Shown: positions 51,374 through 61,322, numbered from the stretch's first letter. The stretch: 64,000 nt of DNA from Mycobacterium sp. 050128 (GCF_036409155.1 NZ_JAZGLW010000001.1:1922001-1986000); one strand, 5' to 3'. Program-made: numbers and translations. Notes: generated by a model from the sequence alone, not told the origin.

Positions 51374-52639
51374 CTACTGCAGCGCGCTCAACAATGCGGT
51401 CACGCGCTGCTTCTCGGTGGCCGGGTTGGGCATCGGCGCCCGCAGAGCTGCCAGTACGCCATCGATCTGCTTGTCGAGGGTATGCCAGGCGGTCTGGTTC
51501 AACGGCTTGAGCTTCGACTCGTCGTTGTCCCATGCGGTTTCCAGGTCCTTGATCCGGGCCTTGGCGCCGGCCTGATCGCCGGCCTGCAATTTGGAAAGCG
51601 TGTCCTGGGTGATGGACCGGAAGGTGGCAACCTGTGCCGGCGGGAAGGCCGACGTGAGTAGTCCGGGCTGTGCGGGGGCGGTGATCGTGGCAGTGCTGGC
51701 CGAGTCCGAATCGTCATCGGTTTCGGGGCCGTCGGCATGGCCATGGCCGCTCCAGAGCAGCAGTGCGCCGGTGGCAACCGCCGCCGCCGTGTAGTAACCC
51801 ACCATCAGCCGCTCGCGCTTCGGAGTCGTGGTGACAGTCGTTGCACGGGTTGGGATTTCGTCGGTGATGACGTCGCTGCGGCTGACCATCAGATACCCGA
51901 CCGTGGCGAGGATCGCGGCCAAGAAGATGGCGCTGGTGATCGCGGTTCCCCAGCCCAGACCGTGGTTGGCGGGTGCGGAGGCCAGCCAGTCGCCGAGGTT
52001 GGCGCCCAGCGGGCGGGTCAGAATGTAGGCCAGCCAGAAGGACAGCACCGGGTTGGCGCCCGCCCGCCAGCCGAGCGCAATCGAGGCGATCAGGGCGGCC
52101 GGCAGCAGCACCGAGGTGCCCGGCCCCCAGCCGGTGAGCTGTAATGTCCAGTCGCCGACGGCAGTACCCAGCGCGAAGGTGACCAGCACCGCGAGCCAGT
52201 AGAACAATTCGTGCGGCGTCGTGACGATGCTGTGGATCGACAGCGTGCGTTCCCGGGCGTACCAGACCCCGAAGACGATCGCCAACGTCGCCGCGAACAC
52301 GGCCGTGCTGACCGCCAGTGGCACATGCAGCTTGTCGGTCAGCAGGTCGGTGTAGAGCGTGCCGGTGATGCTCAGCACGACAACGGCCAACCAGTAGACG
52401 ATCGGCACGTAGCGGTCGACGATCAACTGGAAGGCCAAAACGATGCCCAGGCCGACGGTGAAGATCAGCGCCGTCACGCTGAGGCCAAGGCCCACCGTGG
52501 TACTGATCCAGTCGGCGAAACTTTCCCCGACAGTGGTGCACAGGATCTTGATGATCCAGAACCACACGGTGACCTCAGGGACCTTGCTGAGCATCCGGCG
52601 GGGATTGCGGAGGGCGATGGAACGCAGCATCTGGCTCAT
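51374..52639 (-). CDS. COG4705 multi-pass membrane protein, second copy, with C-terminal extension
   Basis: This 421-aa protein has an N-terminal 260 residues that repeat the COG4705 pattern (KVPEVTVWFWIIKILCTTVG, FYWLAVLVTFALGTAVGDW and FWLAYILTRPLGANLGDWL). One more membrane helix near residue 285 and an extracytoplasmic-looking helical tail of about 130 residues (PPAQVATFRSITQDTLSKL) follow. The extension is absent from the first copy. It is probably the first gene of an operon with the kinase, 14 bases downstream, which suggests that the membrane protein and kinase act together in sensing. Confidence 0.82.
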   Translation of the reverse strand: MSQMLRSIALRNPRRMLSKVPEVTVWFWIIKILCTTVGESFADWISTTVGLGLSVTALIFTVGLGIVLAFQLIVDRYVPIVYWLAVVVLSITGTLYTDLLTDKLHVPLAVSTAVFAATLAIVFGVWYARERTLSIHSIVTTPHELFYWLAVLVTFALGTAVGDWTLQLTGWGPGTSVLLPAALIASIALGWRAGANPVLSFWLAYILTRPLGANLGDWLASAPANHGLGWGTAITSAIFLAAILATVGYLMVSRSDVITDEIPTRATTVTTTPKRERLMVGYYTAAAVATGALLLWSGHGHADGPETDDDSDSASTATITAPAQPGLLTSAFPPAQVATFRSITQDTLSKLQAGDQAGAKARIKDLETAWDNDESKLKPLNQTAWHTLDKQIDGVLAALRAPMPNPATEKQRVTALLSALQ

Positions 52640-52662
52640 GGCGCCCGAAGGTACAGATGAGT

Positions 52663-52680
52663 CGCTGAGTTAACGCTTAG
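52663..52680 (-). repeat. CTAAGCG-4-CTCAGCG direct repeat upstream of the second COG4705 gene
   Basis: On the minus strand CTAAGCG (52680-52674), TTAA and CTCAGCG (52669-52663) form a clean 11-base-spaced direct repeat, 24-41 bases before the ATG at 52639. A TTGACA -35-like element lies just upstream (about 52687-52682). Confidence 0.5.
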
Positions 52681-52720
52681 GAATTGTCAAAGAAAAACCA
52701 CGACAGCCGGCAGCTAATCA

Positions 52721-52797
<77 letters not shown>

Positions 52798-52867
52798 CTT
52801 GAAGCCTCGACAGCCTATCGCACCGGCCCGCCGACTGCCCAAACCGCTGGCAGCGGGCCCCCGAGAG

Positions 52868-53974
52868 CTAGGTCCAACTGCTGTTCCGCTCGAATTCGAC
52901 CAGCGCCGCGGCCGGAGGGGTGAGATCGAGCCCCTGCTCGGCGACCCATTCGTCATTGAAATAGGTGTCGGCGTAGCGGTCACCGCTGTCGGCGATCAGC
53001 GTGACCACTGAGCCGCCGCGGCCCGCGGCGACCATCTCGGCCAGCAGCCCGAAGGCGCCCCACAGATTGGTTCCGGTCGATGGTCCCACCCGCCGCCCCA
53101 GCACGGCGCTGACGTGTCGGGCGGCGGCGATCGACGCGGCGTCGGGCACCGCGACCATGCGGTCGACCACCTCGGGCAGAAACGACGGCTCGACGCGCGG
53201 CCGCCCGATCCCCTCGATCCGCGACGACGTCTGCATCACGAGGTCGTAGCGCCGTTCGGCATACGCGGGGAAGAACGCGGAGTTCTCCGGGTCGACGACG
53301 CACAACCCGGTGGCGTAGCGCAGGTAGCGGATGTAGCGCCCGATCGTCGCGCTGGTTCCGCCGGTGCCCGCGCCGACGACGATCCACGCCGGGATCGGGT
53401 ACTTTTCGTCGCGCATCTGCGCGAAGATCGACTCGGCGATGTTGTTGTTGCCGCGCCAGTCGGTGGCCCGCTCGGCGTTGGTGAACTGGTCCATGTAGTG
53501 GCCGCCGGTCTCGCGGGCGACGCGCTGCGCCTCGGCGTACACCTCGCTGGAGTTCTGCACGAAATGGCAACGGCCGCCTTGTGATTCGATCAGCGCCACT
53601 TTGGATGAGCTGGTACTCTCTGTCATCACGGCGACGAACGGCAGGCCCAGCAGCGACGCGAAGTACGCCTCGGAGATCGCCGTCGAACCCGACGACGCCT
53701 CGACGACCGTGGTGCCCTCGCCGATCCAGCCGTTGCATAGCGCATACAGAAACAACGAGCGCGCCAGCCGGTGCTTGAGGCTGCCGGTGATGTGCGTCGA
53801 CTCGTCCTTGAGGTACAGCGCGATGTCGGCGTCCGTGCCCCAGGCCGACGGCAGCGGGTAGCGCAACAGGTGGGTGTCGGCGCTGCGACGGGCATCGGCC
53901 TCGATCACCCGGATCGCATTGTCGGTCCAGCCGCGGGACCGGCTGCGGTCCGCGGTCTGGGTCCGATCGTTCAA
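52868..53974 (-). CDS. cds1: PLP-dependent cysteine desulfhydrase/cysteine synthase-fold protein (Cds1-like)
   Basis: This 368-aa fold-type II PLP enzyme has [19 protein letters not shown] near residue 50-70 with the Schiff-base Lys, [12 protein letters not shown] as the phosphate/substrate loop and [17 protein letters not shown] as the PLP-phosphate glycine loop near 190. In M. tuberculosis the equivalent Rv3684 was reported as Cds1, which releases H2S and pyruvate from cysteine. I chose the TTG at 53974 because it overlaps the upstream stop (TTGA) and aligns with the expected [15 protein letters not shown] start. It is the third gene of the ponA2-phosphoesterase-cds1 series. Confidence 0.87.
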   Translation of the reverse strand: MNDRTQTADRSRSRGWTDNAIRVIEADARRSADTHLLRYPLPSAWGTDADIALYLKDESTHITGSLKHRLARSLFLYALCNGWIGEGTTVVEASSGSTAISEAYFASLLGLPFVAVMTESTSSSKVALIESQGGRCHFVQNSSEVYAEAQRVARETGGHYMDQFTNAERATDWRGNNNIAESIFAQMRDEKYPIPAWIVVGAGTGGTSATIGRYIRYLRYATGLCVVDPENSAFFPAYAERRYDLVMQTSSRIEGIGRPRVEPSFLPEVVDRMVAVPDAASIAAARHVSAVLGRRVGPSTGTNLWGAFGLLAEMVAAGRGGSVVTLIADSGDRYADTYFNDEWVAEQGLDLTPPAAALVEFERNSSWT

Positions 53975-54930
53975 CGCAGGGATGCCGCGGGCTGCGAGCG
54001 ACCCAGGTTGCTGTTGGAATCCCGTCCACCCATCGGGGCGGCGATCAACGTCAGCAGGGTCGCTTCGGGCCGGCAGCAGAACCGCACCGGCGCGAACGGG
54101 GAGGTACCCAGTCCCGCGGAGACATGCAATTGCATGTTGGCTCCCCAGCGGGACGGCCCCTTGGCCCGGGTGCGGTCCAGACCGCAATTGGTCACCAGCG
54201 CGCCGAAGAACGGCAGGCACAGCTGACCGCCGTGCGTGTGTCCGGCCATCACCAGCTGGTAGCCGTCGGCGGCGAAGCGATCCAGCACGCGCGGCTCGGG
54301 GGAGTGCACCAGGCCCAGTCGCAGATTCGCCGCCGGGCTGGCCGGGCCCGCGATCGTCTCGTAGCGATCGCGGTCGATGTGCGGGTCGTCCACGCCGGCC
54401 GCGGCGAGGTGCAGGCCGGCTACCTCGAACTCGCGGCGGGTATGGGTGAGATCAAGCCAGCCACGCTCGGTGAACGCCGCCCGCAGATCCTGCCAGGGCA
54501 GGGGTTCACCCTTGATCCGGTGGGACGGGTTGGTCAGGTAGTTCAACGGGTTCTTCAGCCGCGGCCCGAAGTAGTCGTTGCTGCCGAAGACGAAGACACC
54601 CGGCCGCGACAGCAGGTCGCCCAGCGCCTGGATGACCGCGGGGACCGCTTTGGGGTGGGCCAGGTTATCGCCGGTGTTGACCACCAGGTCGGGCTCCCAG
54701 CCGGACAACTCGCGCAGCCAGGCCTGCTTGCGGCGCTGGTTGGGCATCATGTGCAGATCGCTGATATGCAGTACGCGCAGCGGCGTGGAACCCGGCGACA
54801 AGACGGGCATGGTTATCTCGCGCAGGACGAAGGCGTTGCGCTCAACGACCGCGGCGTAACCGATGCCGGCGACCGTCGAACCGAGCGTGACAGCGCCCGT
54901 GCGGATCAGGGCGGGCAAAACATCAGCCAT
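53971..54930 (-). CDS. Membrane-associated metallophosphoesterase (Rv3683-like)
   Basis: This 319-aa calcineurin-like phosphoesterase has an N-terminal hydrophobic segment (about 10-30). Metal-site motifs are [11 protein letters not shown] near 55, [10 protein letters not shown] near 83, FGSNDYFG near 115 (GNxE/D type, with Ser in place of the usual Asn neighbour), LVHSPEP near 205 and MAGHTHGGQ near 228. The substrate is unknown; relatives act on lipid or nucleotide phosphodiesters. It follows ponA2 on the same strand with 46 bases between and overlaps cds1 by four bases. Confidence 0.9.
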   Translation of the reverse strand: MADVLPALIRTGAVTLGSTVAGIGYAAVVERNAFVLREITMPVLSPGSTPLRVLHISDLHMMPNQRRKQAWLRELSGWEPDLVVNTGDNLAHPKAVPAVIQALGDLLSRPGVFVFGSNDYFGPRLKNPLNYLTNPSHRIKGEPLPWQDLRAAFTERGWLDLTHTRREFEVAGLHLAAAGVDDPHIDRDRYETIAGPASPAANLRLGLVHSPEPRVLDRFAADGYQLVMAGHTHGGQLCLPFFGALVTNCGLDRTRAKGPSRWGANMQLHVSAGLGTSPFAPVRFCCRPEATLLTLIAAPMGGRDSNSNLGRSQPAASLR

Positions 54931-54976
54931 GCACGCAGCCTACTGCCGGTTGCGGACTCGGGAGCGTCTTGCGCGC

Positions 54977-57403
54977 CTACGGAGGCGGCTGTCCGGGCGG
55001 TGGGGGCGGCGCCAGCAGCGGAATGGTGATCGGCGGTAGACCCGGGATTTCCACGACCTGCGAGCCGACCGGCAGCGGCGCACCGTCCGGCGGCGGAGGC
55101 GGAGGCGGCGGGATGCCGTTACTGACCTGAATGGTGACGACCGAGCCGGGGATCGTGTTGCCCGACGGCGACGTCCCGACCACCTCGCCCAACTTCGCGG
55201 TGCTGTTGACCGAATTGGTCTGGTCGGCGACCTGGAAGCCGGCCTCCTTCAGGCGTGAGCGCGCCGCGTCGACGTCCATGCCGGCCACGCTCGGCACCCG
55301 CGAGCCGGGCGAGCCCTCGACGTAGCGCGGATCCGTCGGCGGCAACTTGATGTCGCCGAAGCTGGTGGCGATCGGTTTCATGGCGGTGAACCAGGTCCGC
55401 GCGGGCTCGTTACCGCCGTACAGGTCGCCCTCGCCGCAGTGGCGCAACGGGGCCGAGCACAGATCGGTCGGCGAGGTGGAGTCGTCGTAGATGTAGTTGG
55501 CCGCGGCGTAGCGGCTGGTGAACCCGACGAACCCGGAGGAACGGTGGGCCTCGGTGGTGCCGGTCTTACCCGACACCGGCAGGTCCCAGCCCGCGGCGCC
55601 GGCCGAACCGGCCGCGGTACCGCCGCCGGTCGCGTCCTTGCTCATCGCGTTGGCCAGGGTGTTGGCCAGCCCTTCGGGCACCACCTGGTCGCAGGTCTGG
55701 GTGGTCACCGCGACTTCATTGCCGTTGCGGTCGATCAGCTTGTCGATCGGGTTGGGCGGGCACCACACACCGCCCGAGGCCAGCGTGGCCGCGACATTCG
55801 ACAGCTCCAGGGCGTTCACCTCGATCGGGCCGAGGGTGAACGACCCAATGTTCTGCCGCTTGACGAAATCGGCCAGGCTTTCGTTGCTGTCGGGGTTGTA
55901 GTCACGGGCCGTGCCGGGGTCGGCGTAGGACCGCAGCCCGAGCTTGACCGCCATGTCGACCGTGCGCGTCACCCCGACCTGCGAGATCAGCTTGGCGAAC
56001 GCGGTGTTGGGCGAGGTGGCCAGCGCCTCGGTGACGTTCATCGAGCCCCGGTAGTTGCCGGCGTTGACCACACACCAGGTGTCTTTGGGGCAGCCCTTGG
56101 CGCCACCACTACCCAGGCCCTTGGACTGGAACCGCGGCGGCACCTCAAGGGTGGCGTTGATGCCCATCCCCATGTCGAGCGCGGCGGCGGTAGTGAAGAT
56201 CTTGAACACCGACCCCGCGCCGTCGCCGACGAGCGAGAAGGGCTGCGGGCGCATGGTCTGGCCGGCGTCGACGTCGAGTCCGTAGGTGCGGTTGCTGGCC
56301 ATGGCCATCACCTTGTGCGAATCCTTGCCCGGCTTGATCACGCTCATCACGCTCGAGATACCGGGCAGAGTCGGGCTGGCGAACTTGTCGATGGCGCTCT
56401 TGACCGGGATCTGCACGTCGGGGTCCAGCGTCGTGCGGATCAGATAGCCGCCCCTGGCCACCTGTTCCTTACTGATGCCGGCGCGCGACAGGTACTCCTG
56501 GACGTAGTCACAGAAGAAGGCGCGGTCGCCCGCGGCGATGCAACCGCGCGGCAGCTCGTTGGGCTGCGGCAAGATTCCCAGCGGCGTCGCCTTGGCGGCA
56601 CGCAGCGCATCGGTCTCCTGCGGCAGGTTCTGAATCATCGTGTCGAGCACCAGGTTCCGCCGGGCCAGGGCACCGTCGGGGTTGGTGTAGGGATTGAGTG
56701 TGCTGGTCGACTGCACCATGCCCGCCAGCAGCGCCGCCTGCTGCCAGTTGAGATCCGACGCATTGATACCGAAGTAGGTCTGCGCCGCGTCCTGCACGCC
56801 GAACGAGCCGTTACCAAAGGAGACGAGGTTCAGGTAGCGGGTGAGGATCTCCGGCTTGGTGAAGGTCTTGTCGAGCGTGAGCGCCATCCGGATCTCGCGC
56901 AGCTTGCGGGCCGGCGTGGTTTCGACGGCCGCGCGCTTTTCGGCGTCGGTCTTCGCGGTCACCAATAGTTGGTAGTTCTTGATGTACTGCTGCTCGATCG
57001 TCGAACCCCCTCGGGTGTCGACGTCGCCGGACGCATAGCCCGCCAGCCCGGTCAGCGTGCCCTTCCAGTCCACCCCGTTGTGTTCGGCGAACCGCTTGTC
57101 CTCGATCGACACGATCGCCAGCTTCATCGTGTTGGCGATCTTGTCGGTGGGCACCTCGAACCGGCGCTGCTCGTACAGCCACGCGATGGTGTTGCCCTTC
57201 GCGTCCACCATCGTCGAGACGGCGGGCACCTGCCCCTCGAGAAGTTGTGCCGAGCCGTTGGCGACCACCTCGGAGGCCCGGTTGGACATCAGTCCCAGCC
57301 CGCCGGCCATCGGGAACAGCAGCGCCGTGGCGACCACGCTCGCGAGTAGACAGCAGCCAGCCAGCTTAAGAATCGTGAGAGCTGCCGGGGGGCGGTCTGA
57401 CAT
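54977..57403 (-). CDS. ponA2: Bifunctional class A penicillin-binding protein PonA2
   Basis: This 808-aa membrane protein builds and cross-links peptidoglycan. One N-terminal membrane helix (about 12-35) leads to a GT51 transglycosylase (SIEDKRFAEHNGVDW with catalytic Glu101; RGGSTIEQQYIKN near 131-143). A transpeptidase follows, with SVFK Ser398/Lys401, SPN 464-466 and KTGT near 624. A PASTA domain (VPSVAGMDVDAARSRLKEAG) and a proline-rich end complete it. The length agrees with the roughly 810-residue M. tuberculosis protein. It is divergent from whiB4, with a shared 361-base control region. Confidence 0.95.
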   Translation of the reverse strand: MSDRPPAALTILKLAGCCLLASVVATALLFPMAGGLGLMSNRASEVVANGSAQLLEGQVPAVSTMVDAKGNTIAWLYEQRRFEVPTDKIANTMKLAIVSIEDKRFAEHNGVDWKGTLTGLAGYASGDVDTRGGSTIEQQYIKNYQLLVTAKTDAEKRAAVETTPARKLREIRMALTLDKTFTKPEILTRYLNLVSFGNGSFGVQDAAQTYFGINASDLNWQQAALLAGMVQSTSTLNPYTNPDGALARRNLVLDTMIQNLPQETDALRAAKATPLGILPQPNELPRGCIAAGDRAFFCDYVQEYLSRAGISKEQVARGGYLIRTTLDPDVQIPVKSAIDKFASPTLPGISSVMSVIKPGKDSHKVMAMASNRTYGLDVDAGQTMRPQPFSLVGDGAGSVFKIFTTAAALDMGMGINATLEVPPRFQSKGLGSGGAKGCPKDTWCVVNAGNYRGSMNVTEALATSPNTAFAKLISQVGVTRTVDMAVKLGLRSYADPGTARDYNPDSNESLADFVKRQNIGSFTLGPIEVNALELSNVAATLASGGVWCPPNPIDKLIDRNGNEVAVTTQTCDQVVPEGLANTLANAMSKDATGGGTAAGSAGAAGWDLPVSGKTGTTEAHRSSGFVGFTSRYAAANYIYDDSTSPTDLCSAPLRHCGEGDLYGGNEPARTWFTAMKPIATSFGDIKLPPTDPRYVEGSPGSRVPSVAGMDVDAARSRLKEAGFQVADQTNSVNSTAKLGEVVGTSPSGNTIPGSVVTIQVSNGIPPPPPPPPDGAPLPVGSQVVEIPGLPPITIPLLAPPPPPGQPPP

Positions 57404-57764
57404 GCGTACTACAGTAACCGGCCGTTGTCGCGCGACGCGCCGTCGATCCGCACAGCGGATCGAGAACGCGTGACCTGCAACTTTCCTGCTAATCGGGATG
57501 GGATGTTTTCGATCGCGTTACATAGCAGCTACCCAAAAGGGGTACTCGATCTCATGATCCCGCCTACGCTCAACGGCAAGACGGCACGCCCGTCCCAAAA
57601 AAAGCGTTATCAGACTGTTGCGCAATTGGCAGCTGACCACCTAACTTATACAGACGGTGAGATTCAGGTAACACCGATCAGCACAGTGTGGTGTAGATCG
57701 CAACGTTGATCTGCTACCCGAGGAGGGCGGTCGTTAATAGCGACCGGGAGGAAGGGAACAGCTC
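57404..57764. promoter_or_regulatory. Divergent control region of ponA2 and whiB4
   Basis: This 361-base region holds no convincing gene. It includes an AT-rich stretch (about 57520-57680). A perfect inverted repeat CGGTCG-7-CGACCG at 57728-57746 lies directly upstream of the whiB4 ribosome site (GGGAGGAAGGG), and AGATC-8-GATCT lies at 57695-57712. The hairpin would sit in the whiB4 leader and could affect translation. Promoter elements could not be fixed. Confidence 0.5.
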
Positions 57765-58115
57765 GTGTCAGGAACACGACCGGCGGCACGCCGAACCAAC
57801 ATTGCGGCGGCACAGGGGGTGCTGCACAGTGTTGATGCTGAAGAACGAATTGCCTGGGTGTCCCAAGCGTTATGCCGGACCACTGACCCCGACGAACTCT
57901 TTGTTCGGGGCGCGGCCCAGCGTAAGGCCGCAGTGATCTGCCGGCACTGCCCGGTAATGCAGGAATGCGGAGCCGACGCGCTGGACAACAAGGTGGAGTT
58001 CGGCGTCTGGGGCGGCATGACCGAGCGGCAGCGCCGGGCATTGCTCAAGCAACACCCCGAGGTCGTTTCGTGGTCCGATTTCTTCGACAAGCGCCGCAAT
58101 CGCGGTATCAGCTGA
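57765..58115 (+). CDS. whiB4: WhiB4 iron-sulfur redox-responsive regulator
   Basis: This 116-aa WhiB-family protein binds a [4Fe-4S] cluster through Cys37, Cys59, Cys62 and Cys68 (LCRTTDPDELF, ICRHCPVMQEC). The turn GVWGGMTERQRR (about 80-91) and a basic C-terminus, used for DNA binding, follow. In M. tuberculosis WhiB4 responds to O2 and redox stress and condenses DNA. It starts with the GTG at 57765 after a strong ribosome site. The ponA2/whiB4 divergence matches the M. tuberculosis order. Confidence 0.95.
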   Translation: MSGTRPAARRTNIAAAQGVLHSVDAEERIAWVSQALCRTTDPDELFVRGAAQRKAAVICRHCPVMQECGADALDNKVEFGVWGGMTERQRRALLKQHPEVVSWSDFFDKRRNRGIS

Positions 58116-58398
58116 CGCTTTGACAGCGGGTGCGCCGCATCGCCGCGGCGCACTGTTAGACCGAAACTTACTATTACAGAACTGTTACAGCGCAACTGGG
58201 ATTCAGCGCATGTGCAATAGCGACCCTAGCGCTGAACTAGCTTGTCCCAGAAGGCAATTCGCCGATTCTTCTGCGTTTGACTCCAATCATCGTCACCCGC
58301 CGCGATTTTGGCGGCCGCTCAGCGGCTTATTGAACTGGCCGTCTCGCGCCCCCGGGCAGGCCGAATCGCTCCTAAGCGAGCGTTTCTATGGCGAGTGC

Positions 58399-59556
58399 TC
58401 AGCGATCCGCTGCGTGGGCCGTGTCGTCGCCGGCCGCAGTGATCTGATCGGCGAGCGCGCGCAAGGCTTCCAGATCCGACACGTCGAACGGCAGCGACGG
58501 TACGCCCACGACCGGCACGTTTGGATTGGCGCCGGTGAATCGGGACAGCAGCCGGATCTCCCGCTTGGCGGTCTGGCCCCGGTCGGCGTGAATCTGGAGC
58601 ACCGCCGTGGCCAGCGCGGCGGCATCGGAGTCTGCATCAGACTTCAGCGACTCGATGCCGTCGATGGCCCGCTCCACCGGCAGTGCGCACAGCAGGGGAT
58701 GGGTGCGGTTCAAGATCAGTCCCGCCAGCGGCATGCTCTCTTGCGACAGCCGATCGACGAAGAAGGACGCCTCACGAAGCGCGTCGGGTTCGGCCGCCGA
58801 TACCACGACGAACTGGGTGCCGCGCCTTTTCAGCAGCGCGTAGGTGCGGTCCGCCTTCTCGCGGAAGCCACCGAAAGTGGCGTCCAGTGACTGCACGAAC
58901 GCCGCCGCGTCGCCCAGCATCTGCGAACCGAGGACCGTTGAGAGCGCCTTCATCGCCAAACCCATTGCGCCGGTGACCAATTTGCCGATGCCGCGGCCCG
59001 GGGCGAGCAGCAGCCGCCACAGTCGGCTGTCCATGAAGCTGCCCAGGCGTTTCGGCGCGTCGAGGAAGTCGAGTGCATTGCGGGACGGGGGAGTGTCCAC
59101 CACCACCAGGTCCCAGCGGTCCTCGGCCAGCAGCTGACCAAGCTTCTCCATTGCCATGTACTCCTGCGTTCCGGCGAGAGACGTGGCGACCGTCTGGTAA
59201 AACTGGTTGTCCAAAATCGCTTGCGCCCGAACGTCTCCGGAGTATTGGATCACCATTTCGTCGAACGTGCGGCGCATGTCGAGCATCATCGCGTGCAGCT
59301 CGCCGGTGACCTCGGGCGCCAGCGGCACCCGCTGCGGCGTATTGCCAAGATCGTTGACTCCCAACGCCTGCGCTAGCCGTTTGGCGGGGTCGATCGTCAA
59401 AACGCATACAGTGCGGCCATATTCGGCAGCTCGTAAAGCCATCGCCGCCGCGGTGGTCGTCTTACCCACGCCGCCGGCGCCGCAGCACACCACGACACGG
59501 TTGGATCGGTCGGCCAGAATTTCGCCCATATCAAGGGGTTTCGGCGTGTTACTCAT
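58399..59556 (-). CDS. Get3/ArsA-family ATPase, second subunit (Rv3680-like)
   Basis: This 385-aa deviant-Walker P-loop ATPase has [20 protein letters not shown] near residue 20, [11 protein letters not shown] (switch I) near 52, and [17 protein letters not shown] (switch II) near 150. No metal-binding ArsA Cys triad is seen. In M. tuberculosis this pair was described as bacterial Get3-like proteins (BagA/BagB, as I recall) linked to glycerol-related phenotypes. It overlaps the upstream ATPase by four bases, so the two subunits are coupled. It is convergent with whiB4, 283 bases away. Confidence 0.9.
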   Translation of the reverse strand: MSNTPKPLDMGEILADRSNRVVVCCGAGGVGKTTTAAAMALRAAEYGRTVCVLTIDPAKRLAQALGVNDLGNTPQRVPLAPEVTGELHAMMLDMRRTFDEMVIQYSGDVRAQAILDNQFYQTVATSLAGTQEYMAMEKLGQLLAEDRWDLVVVDTPPSRNALDFLDAPKRLGSFMDSRLWRLLLAPGRGIGKLVTGAMGLAMKALSTVLGSQMLGDAAAFVQSLDATFGGFREKADRTYALLKRRGTQFVVVSAAEPDALREASFFVDRLSQESMPLAGLILNRTHPLLCALPVERAIDGIESLKSDADSDAAALATAVLQIHADRGQTAKREIRLLSRFTGANPNVPVVGVPSLPFDVSDLEALRALADQITAAGDDTAHAADR

Positions 59557-60575
59557 CGAACTCCCTGCTGTGCAAGCGATTCCGACAGCTCATACAGGCT
59601 GCCGAGGTCCACGCCGTCGGAGATCGCGGGCAACTCCAACCGTGGCACCTTCAACGCGCCGAGCTGTTGTGCGGTCTCGGCCCGTGCCGTGATCCGGGTC
59701 GCGTGCTGAATGGTTTCGGTCAGTAAGCCGGCAAAGTCGTTGTCGCCCAACTCGATTCCAGCCGTCTTCAGCCCGGCCCGCACCGCGTCGGCATCGATGT
59801 CGCCCTCCGCGGCCTTGGCCAGGTCGCGAGGCTCCAGGTATGCCGGAATGTTGCGATTCACGATCACGCTGCCGATCGGAAGTTGCATCTCGGCAAGCTC
59901 CTCGATGGCTTCCATCGTCTCCTGCACCGGCAACGCTTCGAGCAGCGTGACCAAGTGGATAGCGGTGGCATCGGAGTGCAGCAGCTTGACCACGCCCTCG
60001 CTTTGCGAGTGCACCGGTCCGCCCTTGGCCAGATCGGACACCGCTTTGGTGACGTCCAGGAAGCGCGCGATGCGCCCCGTCGGTGGTGCGTCGACGACTA
60101 TCGCGTCATAAACCGGCAGCTTGTTCTTGTCCCTGCGGACCACCGTCTCCTTGATCTTGCCGGTGAGCAGCACGTCGCGCAGGCCGGGCGCGATCGTCGT
60201 CGCGAACTCGATCGCCCCGATACGGCGCATCGCCCGTCCGGCGATCCCGAGGTTGTAGAACATGTCGAGGTATTCCAGGAAGGCGGCCTCGATGTCGATC
60301 GCCAGGGCGTTGACCTGACCGCCGCGCTCGGCGGTGGCGATCTTCACCTCCTGGTAGGGCAGCGGCGGAACGTCGAAGAGTTGCGCAATCCCTTGGCGAC
60401 CCTCCACCTCCACGAGGAGGACTTTCCGGCCGCCCGCCGCCAGGGTCAGCGCCAGCGCGGCCGCGATCGTCGATTTGCCCGTCCCGCCTTTGCCGGTGAC
60501 GAAGTGCAAGCGGGCCTTCGACAGTCTCGCCGGCCAGCCGACGGCAGCGTTGCCGCTAGAAATGGTTGCCACCAT
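59553..60575 (-). CDS. Get3/ArsA-family ATPase, first subunit (Rv3679-like)
   Basis: This 340-aa protein has the deviant Walker [20 protein letters not shown] near residue 24 (the signature Lys of Get3/MinD-type ATPases), [15 protein letters not shown] near 53 and [17 protein letters not shown] near 157. It likely forms a heteromer with the next gene product. The start ATG at 60575 is followed by [18 protein letters not shown]. It is divergent from the small DUF4177 gene. Confidence 0.9.
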   Translation of the reverse strand: MVATISSGNAAVGWPARLSKARLHFVTGKGGTGKSTIAAALALTLAAGGRKVLLVEVEGRQGIAQLFDVPPLPYQEVKIATAERGGQVNALAIDIEAAFLEYLDMFYNLGIAGRAMRRIGAIEFATTIAPGLRDVLLTGKIKETVVRRDKNKLPVYDAIVVDAPPTGRIARFLDVTKAVSDLAKGGPVHSQSEGVVKLLHSDATAIHLVTLLEALPVQETMEAIEELAEMQLPIGSVIVNRNIPAYLEPRDLAKAAEGDIDADAVRAGLKTAGIELGDNDFAGLLTETIQHATRITARAETAQQLGALKVPRLELPAISDGVDLGSLYELSESLAQQGVR

Positions 60576-60684
60576 CGCATGCTAGCCCGAGCCCTTCGCG
60601 GCCCCCGCAAATCGGGTAGCTACGTCGGATCGCGGTCCACCGGGCTGACCCGTGGGGTTCACGCCCGACCGATAAGCTCGCGTC

Positions 60685-60846
60685 ATGAGCCAACCGACCC
60701 CATGGGAATACGCCACGGTCCCGCTGCTGACCCACGCCACCAAACAGATCCTCGACCAATGGGGCGCCGACGGTTGGGAGCTGGTCGCCGTGCTGCCCGG
60801 GCCGACCGGTGAGCAACACGTGGCCTATCTGAAGCGCCCTAAGTAA
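60685..60846 (+). CDS. Small DUF4177-type protein (53 aa)
   Basis: This short gene encodes MSQPTPWEYATVPLLTHATK, then QILDQWGADGWELVAVLPG, ending YLKRPK. The pattern WEYxTVPL...NxWGxDGWELVxV is the DUF4177 signature and is found before the RidA gene in other mycobacteria. Function is unknown. It starts at the ATG at 60685, divergent from the Get3-like pair, and ends 15 bases before the RidA start, so the two are likely cotranscribed. Confidence 0.88.
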   Translation: MSQPTPWEYATVPLLTHATKQILDQWGADGWELVAVLPGPTGEQHVAYLKRPK

Positions 60847-60861
60847 AGAGGACACCGGTAG

Positions 60862-61317
60862 ATGAATGCTTCGGCCCGCCTTGCGCAGCTCGGTGTCACG
60901 CTTCCGGACTTGGTTGCGCCGCTGGCCTCTTACGTTCCCGCGGTGCGCACCGGCAACCTGGTCTATACCTCGGGCCAGCTGCCGATCGTGGCGGGAAAGC
61001 TGGCGGGCACCGGCAAGGTGGGCACCGCCGTGGATCCCGATGACGCCAAGGCGATGGCGCGGCTGTGTGCGCTCAACGCTCTGGCGGCGGTGAACTCTCT
61101 GGTGGGTATCGACTCGGTGACCCGGGTGGTCAAGGTCGTCGGATTCGTCGCCTCGTCGCCCGGCTTCAACGGTCAGCCCGGGGTCGTCAACGGGGCCTCG
61201 GAACTGCTCGGCGAGGTGTTCGGCGATCAAGGCGCGCATGCACGTTCGGCGGTGGGCGTATCAGAGCTGCCGCTGGATGCGCCGGTCGAAGTCGAGTTGA
61301 TCGTGGAGGTCGGCTAG
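60862..61317 (+). CDS. RidA/YjgF-family protein (Rv3678c-like)
   Basis: This 151-aa protein has the RidA fold signatures: YVPAVRTGNLVYTSGQLPI near residue 24, a central helix and the C-terminal SELPLDAPVEVELIVEV. RidA proteins hydrolyse reactive enamine/imine intermediates from PLP enzymes. However, the strictly conserved catalytic Arg is not evident in GFVASSPGFNGQPGVVNGAS, so this may be the YjgF-like subgroup with another role. It lies in a DUF4177-RidA-MBL operon and has GAGG ahead of its ATG. Confidence 0.88.
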   Translation: MNASARLAQLGVTLPDLVAPLASYVPAVRTGNLVYTSGQLPIVAGKLAGTGKVGTAVDPDDAKAMARLCALNALAAVNSLVGIDSVTRVVKVVGFVASSPGFNGQPGVVNGASELLGEVFGDQGAHARSAVGVSELPLDAPVEVELIVEVG

Positions 61318-61322
61318 CGGCC

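Noticed and set aside
55439..56968. Plus-strand open frame of about 509 codons opposite ponA2
   Set aside because: It is an antisense shadow caused by high third-position GC. It lacks any domain, is rich in Arg/Gly/His, and lies wholly within an unmistakable PonA2 gene.
57425..57709. Open frame of about 94 codons between ponA2 and whiB4
   Set aside because: Its codon use and amino-acid content are unlike the neighbours, there is no ribosome site, and it occupies the expected divergent promoter region.
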